Part shown: positions 18,764 to 28,524 of the stretch, one piece after another | How positions within the stretch are numbered: the first letter of the stretch is position 1 | Layout of the letters: each line of letters opens with the position of its first letter | Source: Domibacillus sp. PGB-M46 | GTDB lineage: Bacteria; Bacillota; Bacilli; Bacillales; Domibacillaceae | Assembly: GCF_022668875.1 (NCBI RefSeq) | Contig: NZ_JAKGCR010000012.1 | Span: 43,027-107,026, forward strand | Length of the DNA: 64,000 nucleotides | Reading direction: 5' to 3' | Made by a program: the position numbers and the translations under genes | The notes under the pieces: model-generated | Told to the model about the DNA's origin: nothing | The model's database searches: none | What the model saw: only the letters and a program-made list of their open reading frames with translations

Positions 18764-18895
18764 TTAAACAATCAGAGGTGGACAGGGAGCTGCCGTGCCC
18801 GATTTGCAGTTTCTGGTCCAATGCCACCAACTTCCCGTGATACGCAGGAAAGCCCAATACCACTACCCAAGCTATTTTTACAAATACGAGGCTAA
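18764..18895 (+). pseudogene. decayed copy of the RHH/zinc-knuckle gene (C-terminal part)
   Basis: Reads VDRELPCPICSFWSNATNFP and then TTTQAIFTN across a stop, matching residues ~106-145 of the intact protein at 25682-26170. Only the zinc-knuckle part remains; the N-terminal ribbon-helix-helix part is gone. Confidence 0.75.
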
Positions 18896-19221
18896 AAACG
18901 TTTGCTTCGCAAAACTGACATTCACCCCATCGCTTGTTGATGGGCTGCACCCCTGACGAAATTGAGCAGGGGTACTCTTTCAGTAGAATCTGATAGAAAA
19001 GGCTAGAACGGCCCTTAGGCTGTTTTAACTTTTTTAGTTTCTGCATAACCCACAAACCAACCATCACTATTTTCCCCGTTCATGGCAACCCTTCTTTTTT
19101 CATCAACTAGCATTCTAATTTTTTATTTTTTAGTACATAACTTTAAGGTTTTATAATTTGATTGAACAGGAATTATATAATGGAATAGTTTTCTATAACT
19201 TATTATGGAAGGAGTATGGAC

Positions 19222-21693
19222 TTGAAAAACTGCGCCTACAGTTTAATAAGTGTCGGTTTGCTGCTATGTATTCAAGGTAATAGTCCAGTCTTTGCAGAGA
19301 ATAATGAGGAAAAACAAATGCTCATTGTTTTTGATGAAGGAATAAGTCAGCAGGAGATTGACCAGAAAGTAGAAGCTGTAGATGGTGATGTAAAAGAGAC
19401 ATTCGAGCAAGTGGGGATCACATCCGTTGAGGTGCCCGAAGAGTCAATAGATGATCTTCGGAAAGACCCTTCTGTAGAACACGTAGAAGAGGATACTCTT
19501 GTTCACTTGAGTGAGCAGATAGAGGATTGGGGCATTCCGGTCACTAATATACCAGACGCCTGGAATTCTGGTTTTACAGGTGAAGGAGTTAAAATAGCAG
19601 TTATTGACTCAGGGATCGCACCGCACAGTGATTTGGCGGTTGCGGGAGGGGTATCAACAGTTGGCTATACCTCTTCATACAGTGATGATCAAGGCCATGG
19701 AACACATGTAGCAGGTATAATTGGTGCGCGAAATAACGGCTTTGGAGTAAAAGGTGCTGCTTACGAGTCGGAAATTTACGCGGTAAAGGCGTTTGACCAG
19801 GAAGGGGCAGCTTATTTATCTGATTTGCTCGAAGGAATTGACTGGTCAATTTCAAATGGAATGGACATCATTAACTTAAGCTCAGGAACTCAAACAGCAT
19901 CCGCTGCGTTACAATCCGCTGTTGATCAGGCTTATGAAAGCGGTCTGCTTATTGTTGCCGCAGCCGGAAACGATGGAGCACCGGATGGATTAAAAGACAC
20001 CGTTGATTTCCCAGCCCGTTATTCGTCGGTTATCGGGGTAGGCGCTGTAGACAGTTATTTTAATCGAGCTTCTTTTTCATCAACTGGACCAGCTGTCGAG
20101 GTAGCTGCTCCCGGTGTAAAAATCCTTAGTACATATTTAGGAAACCAGTATGCTTATATGAGCGGAACTTCCATGGCAGCACCTTATGTGACGGGAGAGC
20201 TTGCTTTATTAAAGCAGGCTTATCCTGAGCTTGCCAATGAAGAACTGCGCAGGGTACTGGTTGAGCATACACAGGATTTAGGCACAGAAGGAAGAGATCC
20301 GTTTTTTGGATATGGTCTAATTCGGGCTTCTTCGTTTACAAAGCAAGAATTTAAAGAGATAAATCCGTTATCGGCCATAACTCTCAATGAAAATTCCCTC
20401 TCTGGAATGCCTGGAGACGTCATTAGCGTTATAGCATCCGCCACATACAAAAATGGCGAAGTTCAAAATATAACAAACGAGGCAGAGTGGTCATCGGCCA
20501 ACCCGGCTGTTGCCACAGTAGAGGACGGAAGAGTAGAGCTGAAGGGCTATGGCAGTACAGCGATCACTGTCACATATGAGGATCAATCAGCGGTTGTGAT
20601 GGTAGATGTTCCAGCTCCAGAGCCAGAACCCAACCCTGTGGTAAAACTCGAAGCGGCCCAAACCATTTTAACAGGGCAGCCCGGAGATTCTGTGGAGGTA
20701 ACGGTGTCTGCAACGTACAAGAATGGGGAAGTGCAGAACGTGACGAACAGGGCAGAGTGGTCATCGGCCAACTCAGCTGTTGCTACAGTTCAAGATGGAA
20801 GAGTAGAGCTGAAGGGCTATGGCAGCACGACCATTACAGTCACCTACGAGGGGCAATCGACCATGATTGTCGTAAACAGCCCGGAACCGCAGCCGGAACC
20901 GAACCCTGTTGTCAAACTTGAAACAAGTAGTGCCTCGCTAACAGGAACACCTGGAGATATGATCACTGTCACAGCATCCGCGACCTACAAAAATGGCGAA
21001 GTGCAGAACGTCACGAATGGAGCAGAATGGTCATCCGCCGACAATAGTATTGCAACGGTGGAAAGCGGGAGAGTCGAGCTTAAGGGTTATGGCAGTACGA
21101 CTCTGACAGCGGCATATGCGGGAGAAACAGCAGTCATTATAGTAACCGTGCCAGAGCCACAGCCCGAGCCGGTAACAGAAACGGGTGCTTTCCAAGATGT
21201 TCCTTCATTTTATGCACCTGCCGTAGAGTATCTGGTCCGTAACCAAATTACCCAGGGTTTATCTCAAACAGAATTTGGTGTTCAGAAGGATATTATCCGT
21301 GCAGATGCCGCCATTTGGCTGGCTAAAGAACTGAACCTAAACACGGAAAGGGCAGAGGAATCGGGCTTTATGGATGTACCGCCAAGGGCTGCAGGTGCCG
21401 TAAATGCGCTGAAACAAGCAGGGATCATCGGCGGGAAGACAGTAACCAGATTCGGTGCCTCTGATCCGCTCACACGAGGGGAAGTCGCTCTTATTTTACA
21501 GCGGGCTTACAACCTCTCAGGAGACGGGAGGTCCTCTTCTTTTACAGACGTGTCTTCTCGTTATAAGGAAGCTGTAGATGCATTGGTGGCAAACAATATC
21601 ACCTCTGGTTATACTGAAACCCAATTTGGGGTTTCACGCAACATTACTCGCGGCCAGCTGGCTGTTTTCCTTTACCGATTGTCATCTGAATAA
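19222..21693 (+). CDS. cell-wall-anchored subtilisin-like protease with three Ig-like and three SLH repeats
   Basis: 823 residues from TTG at 19222 (AGGAG at seven bases; an ATG at 19216 is too close). Order: signal peptide to ~25 (VFA-EN cleavage), I9-type propeptide (~33-95), then the S8 catalytic domain. Its triad is Asp129 (VIDSG), His162 (GHGTHVAG) and Ser317 (GTSMAAP), with AAAGNDG as oxyanion region. Three ~90-residue Ig-like (Big2-type) repeats follow, separated by proline-glutamate linkers (PEPEPNP). Three SLH motifs (~660-823) should bind secondary cell-wall polymer. The likely role is surface protein processing or nutrient proteolysis. Downstream is a decayed gene copy, so it is monocistronic. 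Confidence 0.95.
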   Translation: MKNCAYSLISVGLLLCIQGNSPVFAENNEEKQMLIVFDEGISQQEIDQKVEAVDGDVKETFEQVGITSVEVPEESIDDLRKDPSVEHVEEDTLVHLSEQIEDWGIPVTNIPDAWNSGFTGEGVKIAVIDSGIAPHSDLAVAGGVSTVGYTSSYSDDQGHGTHVAGIIGARNNGFGVKGAAYESEIYAVKAFDQEGAAYLSDLLEGIDWSISNGMDIINLSSGTQTASAALQSAVDQAYESGLLIVAAAGNDGAPDGLKDTVDFPARYSSVIGVGAVDSYFNRASFSSTGPAVEVAAPGVKILSTYLGNQYAYMSGTSMAAPYVTGELALLKQAYPELANEELRRVLVEHTQDLGTEGRDPFFGYGLIRASSFTKQEFKEINPLSAITLNENSLSGMPGDVISVIASATYKNGEVQNITNEAEWSSANPAVATVEDGRVELKGYGSTAITVTYEDQSAVVMVDVPAPEPEPNPVVKLEAAQTILTGQPGDSVEVTVSATYKNGEVQNVTNRAEWSSANSAVATVQDGRVELKGYGSTTITVTYEGQSTMIVVNSPEPQPEPNPVVKLETSSASLTGTPGDMITVTASATYKNGEVQNVTNGAEWSSADNSIATVESGRVELKGYGSTTLTAAYAGETAVIIVTVPEPQPEPVTETGAFQDVPSFYAPAVEYLVRNQITQGLSQTEFGVQKDIIRADAAIWLAKELNLNTERAEESGFMDVPPRAAGAVNALKQAGIIGGKTVTRFGASDPLTRGEVALILQRAYNLSGDGRSSSFTDVSSRYKEAVDALVANNITSGYTETQFGVSRNITRGQLAVFLYRLSSE
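20430..21150 (+). repeat. three ~270-bp direct repeats inside the protease gene
   Basis: The Ig-like repeats recur at ~270-bp spacing with nearly the same DNA, for example GCAGAGTGGTCATCGGCC at two of them. Such similarity suggests recent duplication or gene conversion and lets repeat number vary by slippage. Confidence 0.85.
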
Positions 21694-21737
21694 TATTTAG
21701 AGGAGTATCGGTATCAAACCGGCATAAAAGGAACCCA

Positions 21738-21830
21738 GGGGGGGAGTCAATAGGGAGCTGTCGTGCTCGATCTGCCATTCCTGATCCAACGCCAAAAACT
21801 TTTCAATGCACGTTAATATTTTCAGGCTTA
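21738..21830 (+). pseudogene. short decayed copy of the RHH/zinc-knuckle gene
   Basis: Reads VNRELSCSICHS, stop, then SNAKNFSMH. This is the zinc-knuckle stretch of the protein at 25682, with the second half of the motif degraded. Confidence 0.7.
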
Positions 21831-21897
21831 TCAGCCGGTGAATTTCCAAAGACAATAGGGCTAGATTATGATTTTCTGCTTGCGCAAAGATAAAAGA

Positions 21898-21927
21898 AAA
21901 GCAGCTGCCGATTGGGCGCTGCTTTTT
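21898..21927. terminator. bidirectional hairpin between convergent genes
   Basis: AAAAGCAGC pairs with GCTGCTTTTT over 12 bases, downstream of both the protease region and yitT. Confidence 0.7.
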
Positions 21928-21976
21928 CTAATTAAAATTCAAACAGTGACAGTTAATCCATTAAGAAGGCCGGTCA

Positions 21977-22861
21977 TTAATGAATATCTCTCTTTTTAAA
22001 GCGCCCTCCACGCACTTCTGTAATATCTCCTACTGCTAAAAAAGCATTTGGATCTAACTCTTCCACAATTCCTTTTAATTTAGCTTCTTCCAAGCGTGTA
22101 ATAATACAAAAAATCACCTTTTTTCCATCACCAGTGTAGGCCCCTTCGCCATTAAGAAACGTTACCCCACGACCTAAACGGGCATTAATGGCATCTCCAA
22201 TTTCCTGAAAATGATCACTGATAATCCAAGCGGATTTTGATTCATCCAGCCCGGCAACAACCGTATCAATGGTTTTAGAGGCAATGACATACGCTAAAAT
22301 CGAATACATAGCACGATCCCAGCTAAAAACAAATCCTGCTGTACTTAAAATAAACACATTAAAGAACATCACAATTTCACCAACAGAAAAAGGCACTTTT
22401 TTATTAATCAAAATAGCAAGAATTTCTGTCCCATCTAGCGCTCCGCCATAGCGGATAACAAGGCCAATCCCACTGCCAAGTGCCATTCCTCCAAAGATCG
22501 TAGCAAGAAGAATGTCGTCTGTAAAAGCGGGAATCGGATGAAAGTAAGCTGTGAAGATGGACAGCATGAAGATTCCAAAAATAGTCGATAATGCAAAGGT
22601 TTTACCGATTTGTTTGTATCCAATGTAGACGAACGGTAAGTTTAAAAGGAAAATAAAGAGTCCAAGGCTTACCCCGGTAATGTGGGAAAGCATAATCGAT
22701 ATCCCCGTAATGCCTCCATCAATAACGTGGTTTGGAACTAAAAAGATCTCCAATCCCGTTGCCATCAATAAGGATCCAACAGTGATGACAGCTCCTCTTT
22801 GAATAATCTCAAACAGTGAAGCCTTTTTGTGTTGAATTTTTAGTTTTACTGATTCAGCCAA
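21977..22861 (-). CDS. YitT family membrane protein with DUF2179 tail
   Basis: 294 residues, TTG start five bases after GAAGGA. Five to six membrane helices occupy residues ~18-185, with the family motif GLEIFLVPNHVIDGGITG and GSGIGLVIRYGGALDGTEI. The C-terminal soluble domain (~205-290) holds RLGRGVTFLNGEGAYTG and ends in DITEVRGGRF, typical of DUF2179. YitT-type proteins are abundant in Bacillus; they are thought to be transporters or channels but substrates are not established. A second member is at 40726-41619. Confidence 0.9.
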   Translation of the reverse strand: MAESVKLKIQHKKASLFEIIQRGAVITVGSLLMATGLEIFLVPNHVIDGGITGISIMLSHITGVSLGLFIFLLNLPFVYIGYKQIGKTFALSTIFGIFMLSIFTAYFHPIPAFTDDILLATIFGGMALGSGIGLVIRYGGALDGTEILAILINKKVPFSVGEIVMFFNVFILSTAGFVFSWDRAMYSILAYVIASKTIDTVVAGLDESKSAWIISDHFQEIGDAINARLGRGVTFLNGEGAYTGDGKKVIFCIITRLEEAKLKGIVEELDPNAFLAVGDITEVRGGRFKKRDIH

Positions 22862-23384
22862 TGTATTCCTTCCTTTCGTGAAATATTCATTCTAATAAGT
22901 GATACATTTTTGTTGGGAGCAGGAAAATTTTATTTTTAAAAAACTCCGCAAAAATACATATGACTAACCTGATAACAAGCTTTAGCAAACTGACATATCT
23001 ATAACATAAGTTTTATTAAAGAATAAGAAATTAAGCCCTAAAAAATTGTAGAAGATAAGAGATATAGCAAGAATGATAAACTAACTGACAATTAGATAGG
23101 TTGTACTGGAATATAAGAAAAAATGTCATTGAAGAGATATGGGTAAGGAAGTCAGAAAAACTATAATTCAGTTACCGGTGCACCTGATTGATCAAAACTC
23201 AAGAGAGTACCTACTCTAATCCTCTTCTCATCTTAAGCGCTCTTTTCTTTATTATACTCTCTAGCCCGCTTGGGAAGAGGGCAATAAACTTATTTAGCTG
23301 TTTATTCAAAAATAAAATATTTTTGCTGTTCAAAGGTATGTATATGTTTTATAAACACTAGCTGACCAAGTTCTTTTTCTGTTG

Positions 23385-23745
23385 TATTCATCTGCACTAT
23401 CTTTGTATACATAAAGTTTCACTTGTAGCCACATGTATTAAAAAGGATAAAAAAACAAAAGGAGAGACGATAACATGGCTATCAGGAACCATTTGTAAGA
23501 AACAAAAAAAGAAAAGGGTCCTTAACTGATTTGGCTCCCCGCCTTCCGGACAGCCTATACAATGACTTTAAAGGACATTCTAATAATTTGGAAAAAAGCT
23601 ATTTATCTCTAGGTAGAACAAGAAATAACTGCTAATGAAAAGCAGTGAAAGATCTTTGTACATAAGTGAATACACCAAAAAAGCGGACGTAGTTGAGGTG
23701 AATACAAAAAGTTCTATTGAATATCTGAGATAGATTACCGATATA
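23385..23745 (+). pseudogene. decayed copy of the RHH/zinc-knuckle gene (promoter and N-terminal part)
   Basis: The upstream region CTTTGTATACATAAA, the ribosome site AGGAG with ATG at 23475, and the motif for RLPDSLYNDFK all match the intact gene at 25590-25800. Stops and deletions break the frame. Its 3' end abuts the chemoreceptor gene. The preceding 22862-23384 shows nothing I can name. Confidence 0.75.
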
Positions 23746-23784
23746 AGTAAAAGCATGAAAATAATCGGTAATGGAGTGTTATCA

Positions 23785-25470
23785 ATGAATTTTACAATTG
23801 GAAAAAAGCTGATGATTGGATTCTTGAGTATTGCCATGCTTCTCGGCATGATTAGTTTTATATCCTATTACAACCTAAAAAAAATAGACGAATCATACAC
23901 AGATTTAGTAGATCGCCGGGCTGCTATCCTATCAAATGCACAAGATATTCAAATGAATGCATCTCAAGGAATTGCCGGGCTGAGAGGTGTTTTATTGCAA
24001 GAGGACAGTGCGGCAGAATTTTTATCAGAATCAATCACTAACCTAAATGAGAACATTCAAGCTACAAGTAGTTTGGTACAACGTGAAGAAGATAAAGATT
24101 TACTGAATGAACTGGCCGGAATGAATGAAGAGTTTGAAAATAAAGCAGATGATGTTATCACTTTAGTAGAGACCGACAAAGTGGAAGCTCAGCGGCTTGC
24201 TGCCGAGGAAGTTACCCCATTGGCTATAGAAATAGAGAATACTGCAGATGCTTTGCAGCAGGGACAGGCGAAGTTAATGGAGGAAGGAAGCACAGCAAAC
24301 AACGAAATGGTTGATGCTTCCACAAGGATGGTCCTTATCTTAAGTATAGCTGCTTTTATTTTATCCATTATAATCGGTACAGTCATTACCCGGGTCATTA
24401 CCAAGCCTATTTTATCTCTTGCAAAAGGAGCGGAAAGTATTGCATCAGGCGATTTGGCTCAGGAAGATATCCAGGTAAAATATCGAGATGAAATTGGAAA
24501 ACTGGCACATTCCTTCAATCAAATGAAAATGAATCTTAGAATGCTGATTCACCAAGTTGGATCCAATACAGAACAAGTAGCTGCAACATCAGAAGAATTA
24601 TCTGCAAGTGCAGAAGAGACGAGCAGAGCCACAGAACAAATTTCATCAGCTATCCAGGAAGTGGCATCCGGCTCAGAAAAACAAGTTTCCAGCGCCGTTG
24701 AGTCAACCCAGGCACTCGATGAAATTTCAAGGGGAATGGCTCAAGCAGCATCTTCCATTCAGTCTGTTGCTGATTTAACGGCTTCCACAAATGAGAAAGC
24801 AAACATTGGGAATACCATTGTGAACCAAACTGTTAAACAGATGAATCTTGTGCAAGACTCGACAACTGAATCTACAGATGTTGTAAATGCCCTTGGGGAA
24901 AAATCAAAAGAAATCGGCCAAATTGTAGAGCTGATTACACAGATTGCAAATCAAACGAACTTGTTAGCTTTAAATGCGGCAATAGAAGCTGCACGAGCGG
25001 GTGAGCAGGGTAGAGGGTTTGCTGTTGTCGCTGACGAAGTTCGAAAGCTCGCTGAGCAATCTGCTGAAGCAACGGGTCAAATTCACGATCTTATAAAAGA
25101 GATTCAAACACAAGCGGAAAAAGCCGTTCAGTCTATGAATAATGGTGCAGATATTGTGCAGGAAGGCATTAGAATGGTTGATCAAACAGGAGAAGCCTTC
25201 CAGGACATTGTACACTCCATAGAACAGGTAGCTGCCGAATCCCAAGAGGTTTCTGCTATTGTAGAACAAGTGAGTTCAAGTTCACAAAGTGTCGTGGAAA
25301 TGATGAAAGAAGTCAGTCATGTCGTTAAACAATCAGCAGGTAATATACACAGCGTGGCTGCTTCAGCCGAAGAACAGAACGCTGCAATGGAGGAAGTCTC
25401 ATCTTCGGCAGAAGTGTTAAGCGAAATGGCTCAAGAATTGAAAGAAGTAATAAGTAAATTTAAAGCTTAA
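23785..25470 (+). CDS. methyl-accepting chemotaxis protein
   Basis: 561 residues from ATG at 23785 (TGGAG at seven bases); an in-frame ATG at 23755 lacks a site. Membrane helix 1 is at ~8-27, then a ~150-residue four-helix-bundle extracytoplasmic domain, membrane helix 2 (~180-205) and a HAMP domain ([20 protein letters not shown]). The long cytoplasmic coiled coil has the conserved tip [20 protein letters not shown] and [13 protein letters not shown], which contacts CheA/CheW. Gln/Glu pairs for methylation flank the tip. The ligand is unknown. A perfect terminator follows. Confidence 0.95.
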   Translation: MNFTIGKKLMIGFLSIAMLLGMISFISYYNLKKIDESYTDLVDRRAAILSNAQDIQMNASQGIAGLRGVLLQEDSAAEFLSESITNLNENIQATSSLVQREEDKDLLNELAGMNEEFENKADDVITLVETDKVEAQRLAAEEVTPLAIEIENTADALQQGQAKLMEEGSTANNEMVDASTRMVLILSIAAFILSIIIGTVITRVITKPILSLAKGAESIASGDLAQEDIQVKYRDEIGKLAHSFNQMKMNLRMLIHQVGSNTEQVAATSEELSASAEETSRATEQISSAIQEVASGSEKQVSSAVESTQALDEISRGMAQAASSIQSVADLTASTNEKANIGNTIVNQTVKQMNLVQDSTTESTDVVNALGEKSKEIGQIVELITQIANQTNLLALNAAIEAARAGEQGRGFAVVADEVRKLAEQSAEATGQIHDLIKEIQTQAEKAVQSMNNGADIVQEGIRMVDQTGEAFQDIVHSIEQVAAESQEVSAIVEQVSSSSQSVVEMMKEVSHVVKQSAGNIHSVAASAEEQNAAMEEVSSSAEVLSEMAQELKEVISKFKA

Positions 25471-25474
25471 TATC

Positions 25475-25510
25475 AAAAATCCTCACTGGCGTTAAACAGT
25501 GAGGATTTTT
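25475..25510 (+). terminator. terminator of the chemoreceptor gene
   Basis: AAAAATCCTCACTG pairs perfectly with CAGTGAGGATTTTT over eight bases. Confidence 0.9.
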
Positions 25511-25606
25511 GATTAATGAAAATTAAAGAACAAAACAAACGTTTCATAGAGATAGTTCTGCAGGCGGAAATGTGGATTTCATCCATTTGTATTTGTCTTC
25601 ACTACT

Positions 25607-25655
25607 TTTGTATGCATAAAACTTCGCTTGTCGTCATATGTATGTATCAGCATAT
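25607..25655 (+). promoter_or_regulatory. conserved upstream region of the RHH/zinc-knuckle gene
   Basis: TTTTGTATGCATAAA and CTTGTCGTCATATGTATG recur, with few changes, before the decayed copy at 23396-23440. Conservation outside the coding part suggests promoter plus operator; RHH proteins often repress themselves. Confidence 0.5.
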
Positions 25656-25681
25656 AAAAAGGCAAAAGAGGAGAAGATCAC

Positions 25682-26170
25682 ATGAGCTACTTGGAACAAT
25701 TCGCAAGAAACAAAAGAAGAAAAGAGTCCTCAACTGTTTTGACTGCCCGCCTTCCAGACAGCCTATATGATGACTTTAAGGAGCGTTGTGATGAGCTAGG
25801 CCTTTCTATTAGTGAGGCTATTTATCTCCTTGTAGAACGCGAAATAACCGCTGATCAAAAAGCTGCGAAAGAAGCTGCATCGTACATAAGTGAACACATC
25901 CAAAAAGGCGAAGAAGCGGCTACGAATACAAAACCTGTCATTGAACATACAGTCAAAATGAAACTAAATACAAAGCAATTTACCGTCAAACAATGGAAAG
26001 TGGACAAGGAGCTGCCGTGCCCGGTCTGCAATTCCTGGTCCAACGCCACCAACTTCTCAAGGCATGCAAAAAAGCACAATACTACTACCCAGGCTATTTT
26101 TACAAATGAGGAGTACATTAAGAAAGCGAATAATATGGTCCAGCAAAGAAAAGCGGAACAAAACATGTAG
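25682..26170 (+). CDS. ribbon-helix-helix protein with a C-terminal zinc knuckle
   Basis: 162 residues, ATG after GAGGAG. Residues ~17-56 (TVLTARLPDSLYDDFKERCD, then LGLSISEAIYLLVEREI) fit a CopG/Arc-type ribbon-helix-helix DNA-binding domain. A linker follows (~60-100). The C-terminal part has CPVCNSWSNATNFSRHAKKH, a C2H2-like zinc site. The combination suggests a DNA-binding regulator of plasmid or mobile-element type. Four decayed copies lie within 12 kb on either side. The gene stands alone with its own terminator. No family name is recalled. Confidence 0.75.
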   Translation: MSYLEQFARNKRRKESSTVLTARLPDSLYDDFKERCDELGLSISEAIYLLVEREITADQKAAKEAASYISEHIQKGEEAATNTKPVIEHTVKMKLNTKQFTVKQWKVDKELPCPVCNSWSNATNFSRHAKKHNTTTQAIFTNEEYIKKANNMVQQRKAEQNM

Positions 26171-26181
26171 GATACGGTGAT

Positions 26182-26223
26182 AAAAGAAGGAAGAACAGCC
26201 TCTGGGCTGTTCTTCCTTCTTTT
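26182..26223 (+). terminator. terminator of the RHH/zinc-knuckle gene
   Basis: AAAGAAGGAAGAACAGCC pairs perfectly with GGCTGTTCTTCCTTCTTT over a four-base loop. Confidence 0.9.
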
Positions 26224-26318
26224 ATGTTCATGTGTTCAATTAGAGCAGGATCTTTAAAACACAGATGAGCTTTTTTGTTTATTTATCTAATTACTGGCTA
26301 ATAGTAGAACGAAACTGT

Positions 26319-26358
26319 TGACGAACCACTATTTGCAAAAAAATAAAGTGGTTCGTCA
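26319..26358. other. perfect 12-bp inverted repeat
   Basis: TGACGAACCACT and AGTGGTTCGTCA are separated by 16 A-rich bases. It lies just after the stop of the small minus-strand gene but lacks a T-tract on that side. Confidence 0.5.
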
Positions 26359-26371
26359 AATGAAATATAGG

Positions 26372-26524
26372 CTATTCTTCATGCCGTTCGTAAAGCTCAA
26401 TTACTCCTTCTAAGAGTTGGATATCTATTTGTATTTGCTTTTTAAGAGTAATGTTTGGGCACCGCCTATATTCGTCAGCTAAGAGCAATAATTCATTAGA
26501 AAATATATTTACTATTTCTTCCAT
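26372..26524 (-). CDS. 50-residue hypothetical protein
   Basis: ATG at 26524 is preceded by GGAG at eight bases. The protein is MEEIVNIFSNELLLLADEYR, then CPNITLKKQIQIDIQLLEGV and IELYERHEE. It is acidic and predicted to be two helices, in the size range of Spo0E-like or antitoxin-like peptides, but it lacks the Spo0E SxxxD signature. A perfect inverted repeat follows. Not recognised. Confidence 0.5.
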   Translation of the reverse strand: MEEIVNIFSNELLLLADEYRRCPNITLKKQIQIDIQLLEGVIELYERHEE

Positions 26525-26586
26525 AGCAGTAACTCCGCTCTATAGGGGGTATTTGTTAATCTTTCTTACAAAAAGCAGCCATAAAA

Positions 26587-26609
26587 AAAACGGGAATTCA
26601 TCCCGTTTT
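26587..26609. terminator. hairpin with A/T flanks
   Basis: AAAACGGGA pairs with TCCCGTTTT over ATTCA. It is usable in either direction. From here to 26902 I see only a small CGAAGA/TCTTCG hairpin near 26680. Confidence 0.5.
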
Positions 26610-26902
26610 AGCTGTGGTATCTGAGATGTGATTCTAATTTTTATATACCCAGGTTAAGGGAAAATATGCAAAAAAAAGCCGAAGAACCAAAGGATCTTCG
26701 AAAAAAAAGATGAGTTAACTTTAGATGGGGGTAGTACTTGGTACTTTACTGATAATACCCCACAGAACTGGAAAACAAACCTCTGCAGCAAGTCACTATG
26801 GCATTCCTAGTTAGGAATATTCCCAAACCTTTAATTCTCGAGATGAATAAATTCAGAGAAAAGGAGAAATATAAAAAGTAAGAAAACTGGGGGGTGAAAA
26901 CT

Positions 26903-27301
26903 TTGTTAAAAGTAGGAGAGTGGAGGAAAGTACAAATTGGCGGTGTGAAGGTAATTGGTTATGTGAGCAATATTATGCAAAGCGGGTTTCAAGAGTATAA
27001 GATCGAACTCACAAAAGTAATACGGATCAAAGATGGTGAATTCCAATTTAGAACACCGGTACCCGGCATCTTTACAGAAGAGCAATTGGAACCGATTGAT
27101 GATTTTTGGGACAAGCATCAGGACAAATCAGCACTCATTGACCTGGCACTTTTAACAAGGGATGAGCAGTGGTTTAAAGAATTGACGGGGGGAGAACAAC
27201 ATTGGCATACTGTGGAACATTCGCCAAACAGCAATGGATCCCAGAATAGGTACAAGCTTATTGCAAAGAAACGTTTGAATCCAAGAGGCCGGTTTACGTA
27301 A
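26903..27301 (+). CDS. IDEAL-domain protein
   Basis: 132 residues from TTG at 26903, eight bases after GGGGGG; a GTG at 26894 is too close. The N-terminal part is beta-rich (WRKVQIGGVKVIGYVSNI). Residues ~72-95 (HQDKSALIDLALLTRDEQWF, then KELT) fit the IDEAL motif, a short helical module at the end of many small Bacillus proteins such as YpiB. The C-terminus is basic. Function unknown. Confidence 0.65.
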   Translation: MLKVGEWRKVQIGGVKVIGYVSNIMQSGFQEYKIELTKVIRIKDGEFQFRTPVPGIFTEEQLEPIDDFWDKHQDKSALIDLALLTRDEQWFKELTGGEQHWHTVEHSPNSNGSQNRYKLIAKKRLNPRGRFT

Positions 27302-27479
27302 AGAAAACAGAATAAGAGGATGTCCTCCGTTCTTCGAAAAATAGCCAGCGAAAAAGAAGTGAGCTATGTCTGACAAGACCAAACAGGCAACAATACGAGC
27401 GTTATTTGAAATAAGATTTACATCGCTATCCCCACCTGCCATCTATCTGGCTGAAGGAAGCAAAAAAACGATGGGGATT

Positions 27480-28300
27480 TGCATGAAAAAGCAGCCAGGT
27501 GGGCGCCTGACTACAAATAAGTGGGTGACATTTCATTGCGGTATTTTGTATATAGGAGACGAAATCCAAACTAAAACATAATCAGTATACGTTATTGTAG
27601 AGCCCTTATGAAAAAAGCAGCCAGGCGAGGGGAGCCTGGCTATAAAAATGTTCTGGGTTCATAGGAAGCTGGATTCGAAACTCAGAATACGATTATGACT
27701 CCTCAAAAGAATTTTATATAAAAAATAAAACAGACAGGCGGGAACCTAACTGCTTTTTAGAAGTGGAAAATGTGAATTTGTGAGGGTCAGCCCGCCTCAC
27801 CGTTAACATTAGGAACACGTTCAGAAAGTTTTATACAGACAAAATAAAAAAGAGCCAGGCAAAAGCCTGGCTAAGAAATAGTTGCGTCTTTAGGAGTTGG
27901 GTTTGAATCAACAGTACCATTATGACCCGTCAGATGAAAATTTATACAAAAAACAGAAAAGTAAGGGCACTTAGTAGTATCCTTTACCACCGTGTCCGTA
28001 GTGTCCTTTATTATCGTAACCGTAGTCTCCTTTTACATAAGAGGCACCGATAATAATGAGAAGAATAAATAAGACAACAACAAGTGCAAAGCCAGATCCG
28101 TATCCACCTTTGTGTTCACATCCACCTTTATCTTCATAGCTCAAAGCTATCACCTCCTACTTCTACATAGTATGGAGGAATTCAGGCAAGAACTGTACGA
28201 ATGACCTTATAAAAACAAAAAAGTTTATCGGTGAGGTAAAGAATAACAGCGGAGGGTTGCATAAAAAAGCAGCCAGGTGTGAGAAACCTGACTGCAGAAA
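27480..28300. repeat. four related AGCAGCCAGG...CCTGGCT stem-loop units
   Basis: Units near 27483, 27610, 27843 and 28258 share a stem such as AGCCAGG/CCTGGCT after an A-run. Two (27641-27735, 27872-27965) share a further ~95-bp diverged tail containing CGATTATGAC or CCATTATGAC and TTTATA. The block surrounds yjcZ. No coding frame is convincing in 27302-27970. They may be terminators multiplied by duplication or a small repeat family. Confidence 0.5.
27971..28144 (-). CDS. YjcZ family sporulation protein
   Basis: 57 residues from TTG at 28144, eight bases after AGGAGG; a GTG at 28153 overlaps the ribosome site. A glycine-rich start (KGGYGSG) is followed by the family helix [19 protein letters not shown] and a Gly/Tyr/His-rich tail ending GKGYY. 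YjcZ/YhfM-type peptides are small membrane proteins made during sporulation. The Gly-Tyr-His tail is longer than in most members. Confidence 0.85.
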   Translation of the reverse strand: MSYEDKGGCEHKGGYGSGFALVVVLFILLIIIGASYVKGDYGYDNKGHYGHGGKGYY

Positions 28301-28524
28301 TGGCTTACCAGTACATTATTAGGGACTATTTAAACGAATAGAAATGTACGGTTTATGTAAGTTTATCTCTATCTTCGTTCAAAAAAAGTGGATTACATTA
28401 ACACATAGTTAATCAACAGTCCGCATAAACGGAAGATAGCCTTATTTAATCTGTTTATTGGAAGTAGGCCTCATTTAGAGACCTATTATTCCAACGATTC
28501 ATATTGACCTTAGTAGTGCTATTT

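Noticed and set aside
18699..19067. 122-codon minus-strand frame
   Set aside because: It is the antisense of the decayed RHH/zinc-knuckle copy; the same antisense frame is open opposite the intact gene (25855-26166).
27366..27581. 71-codon plus-strand frame
   Set aside because: It passes through an AGCAGCCAGG stem-loop unit and lacks a ribosome site at its ATG.
27480..28300. CRISPR array
   Set aside because: The repeated units are diverged stem-loops at irregular spacing (about 127, 233 and 415 bp), without uniform spacers or cas genes.
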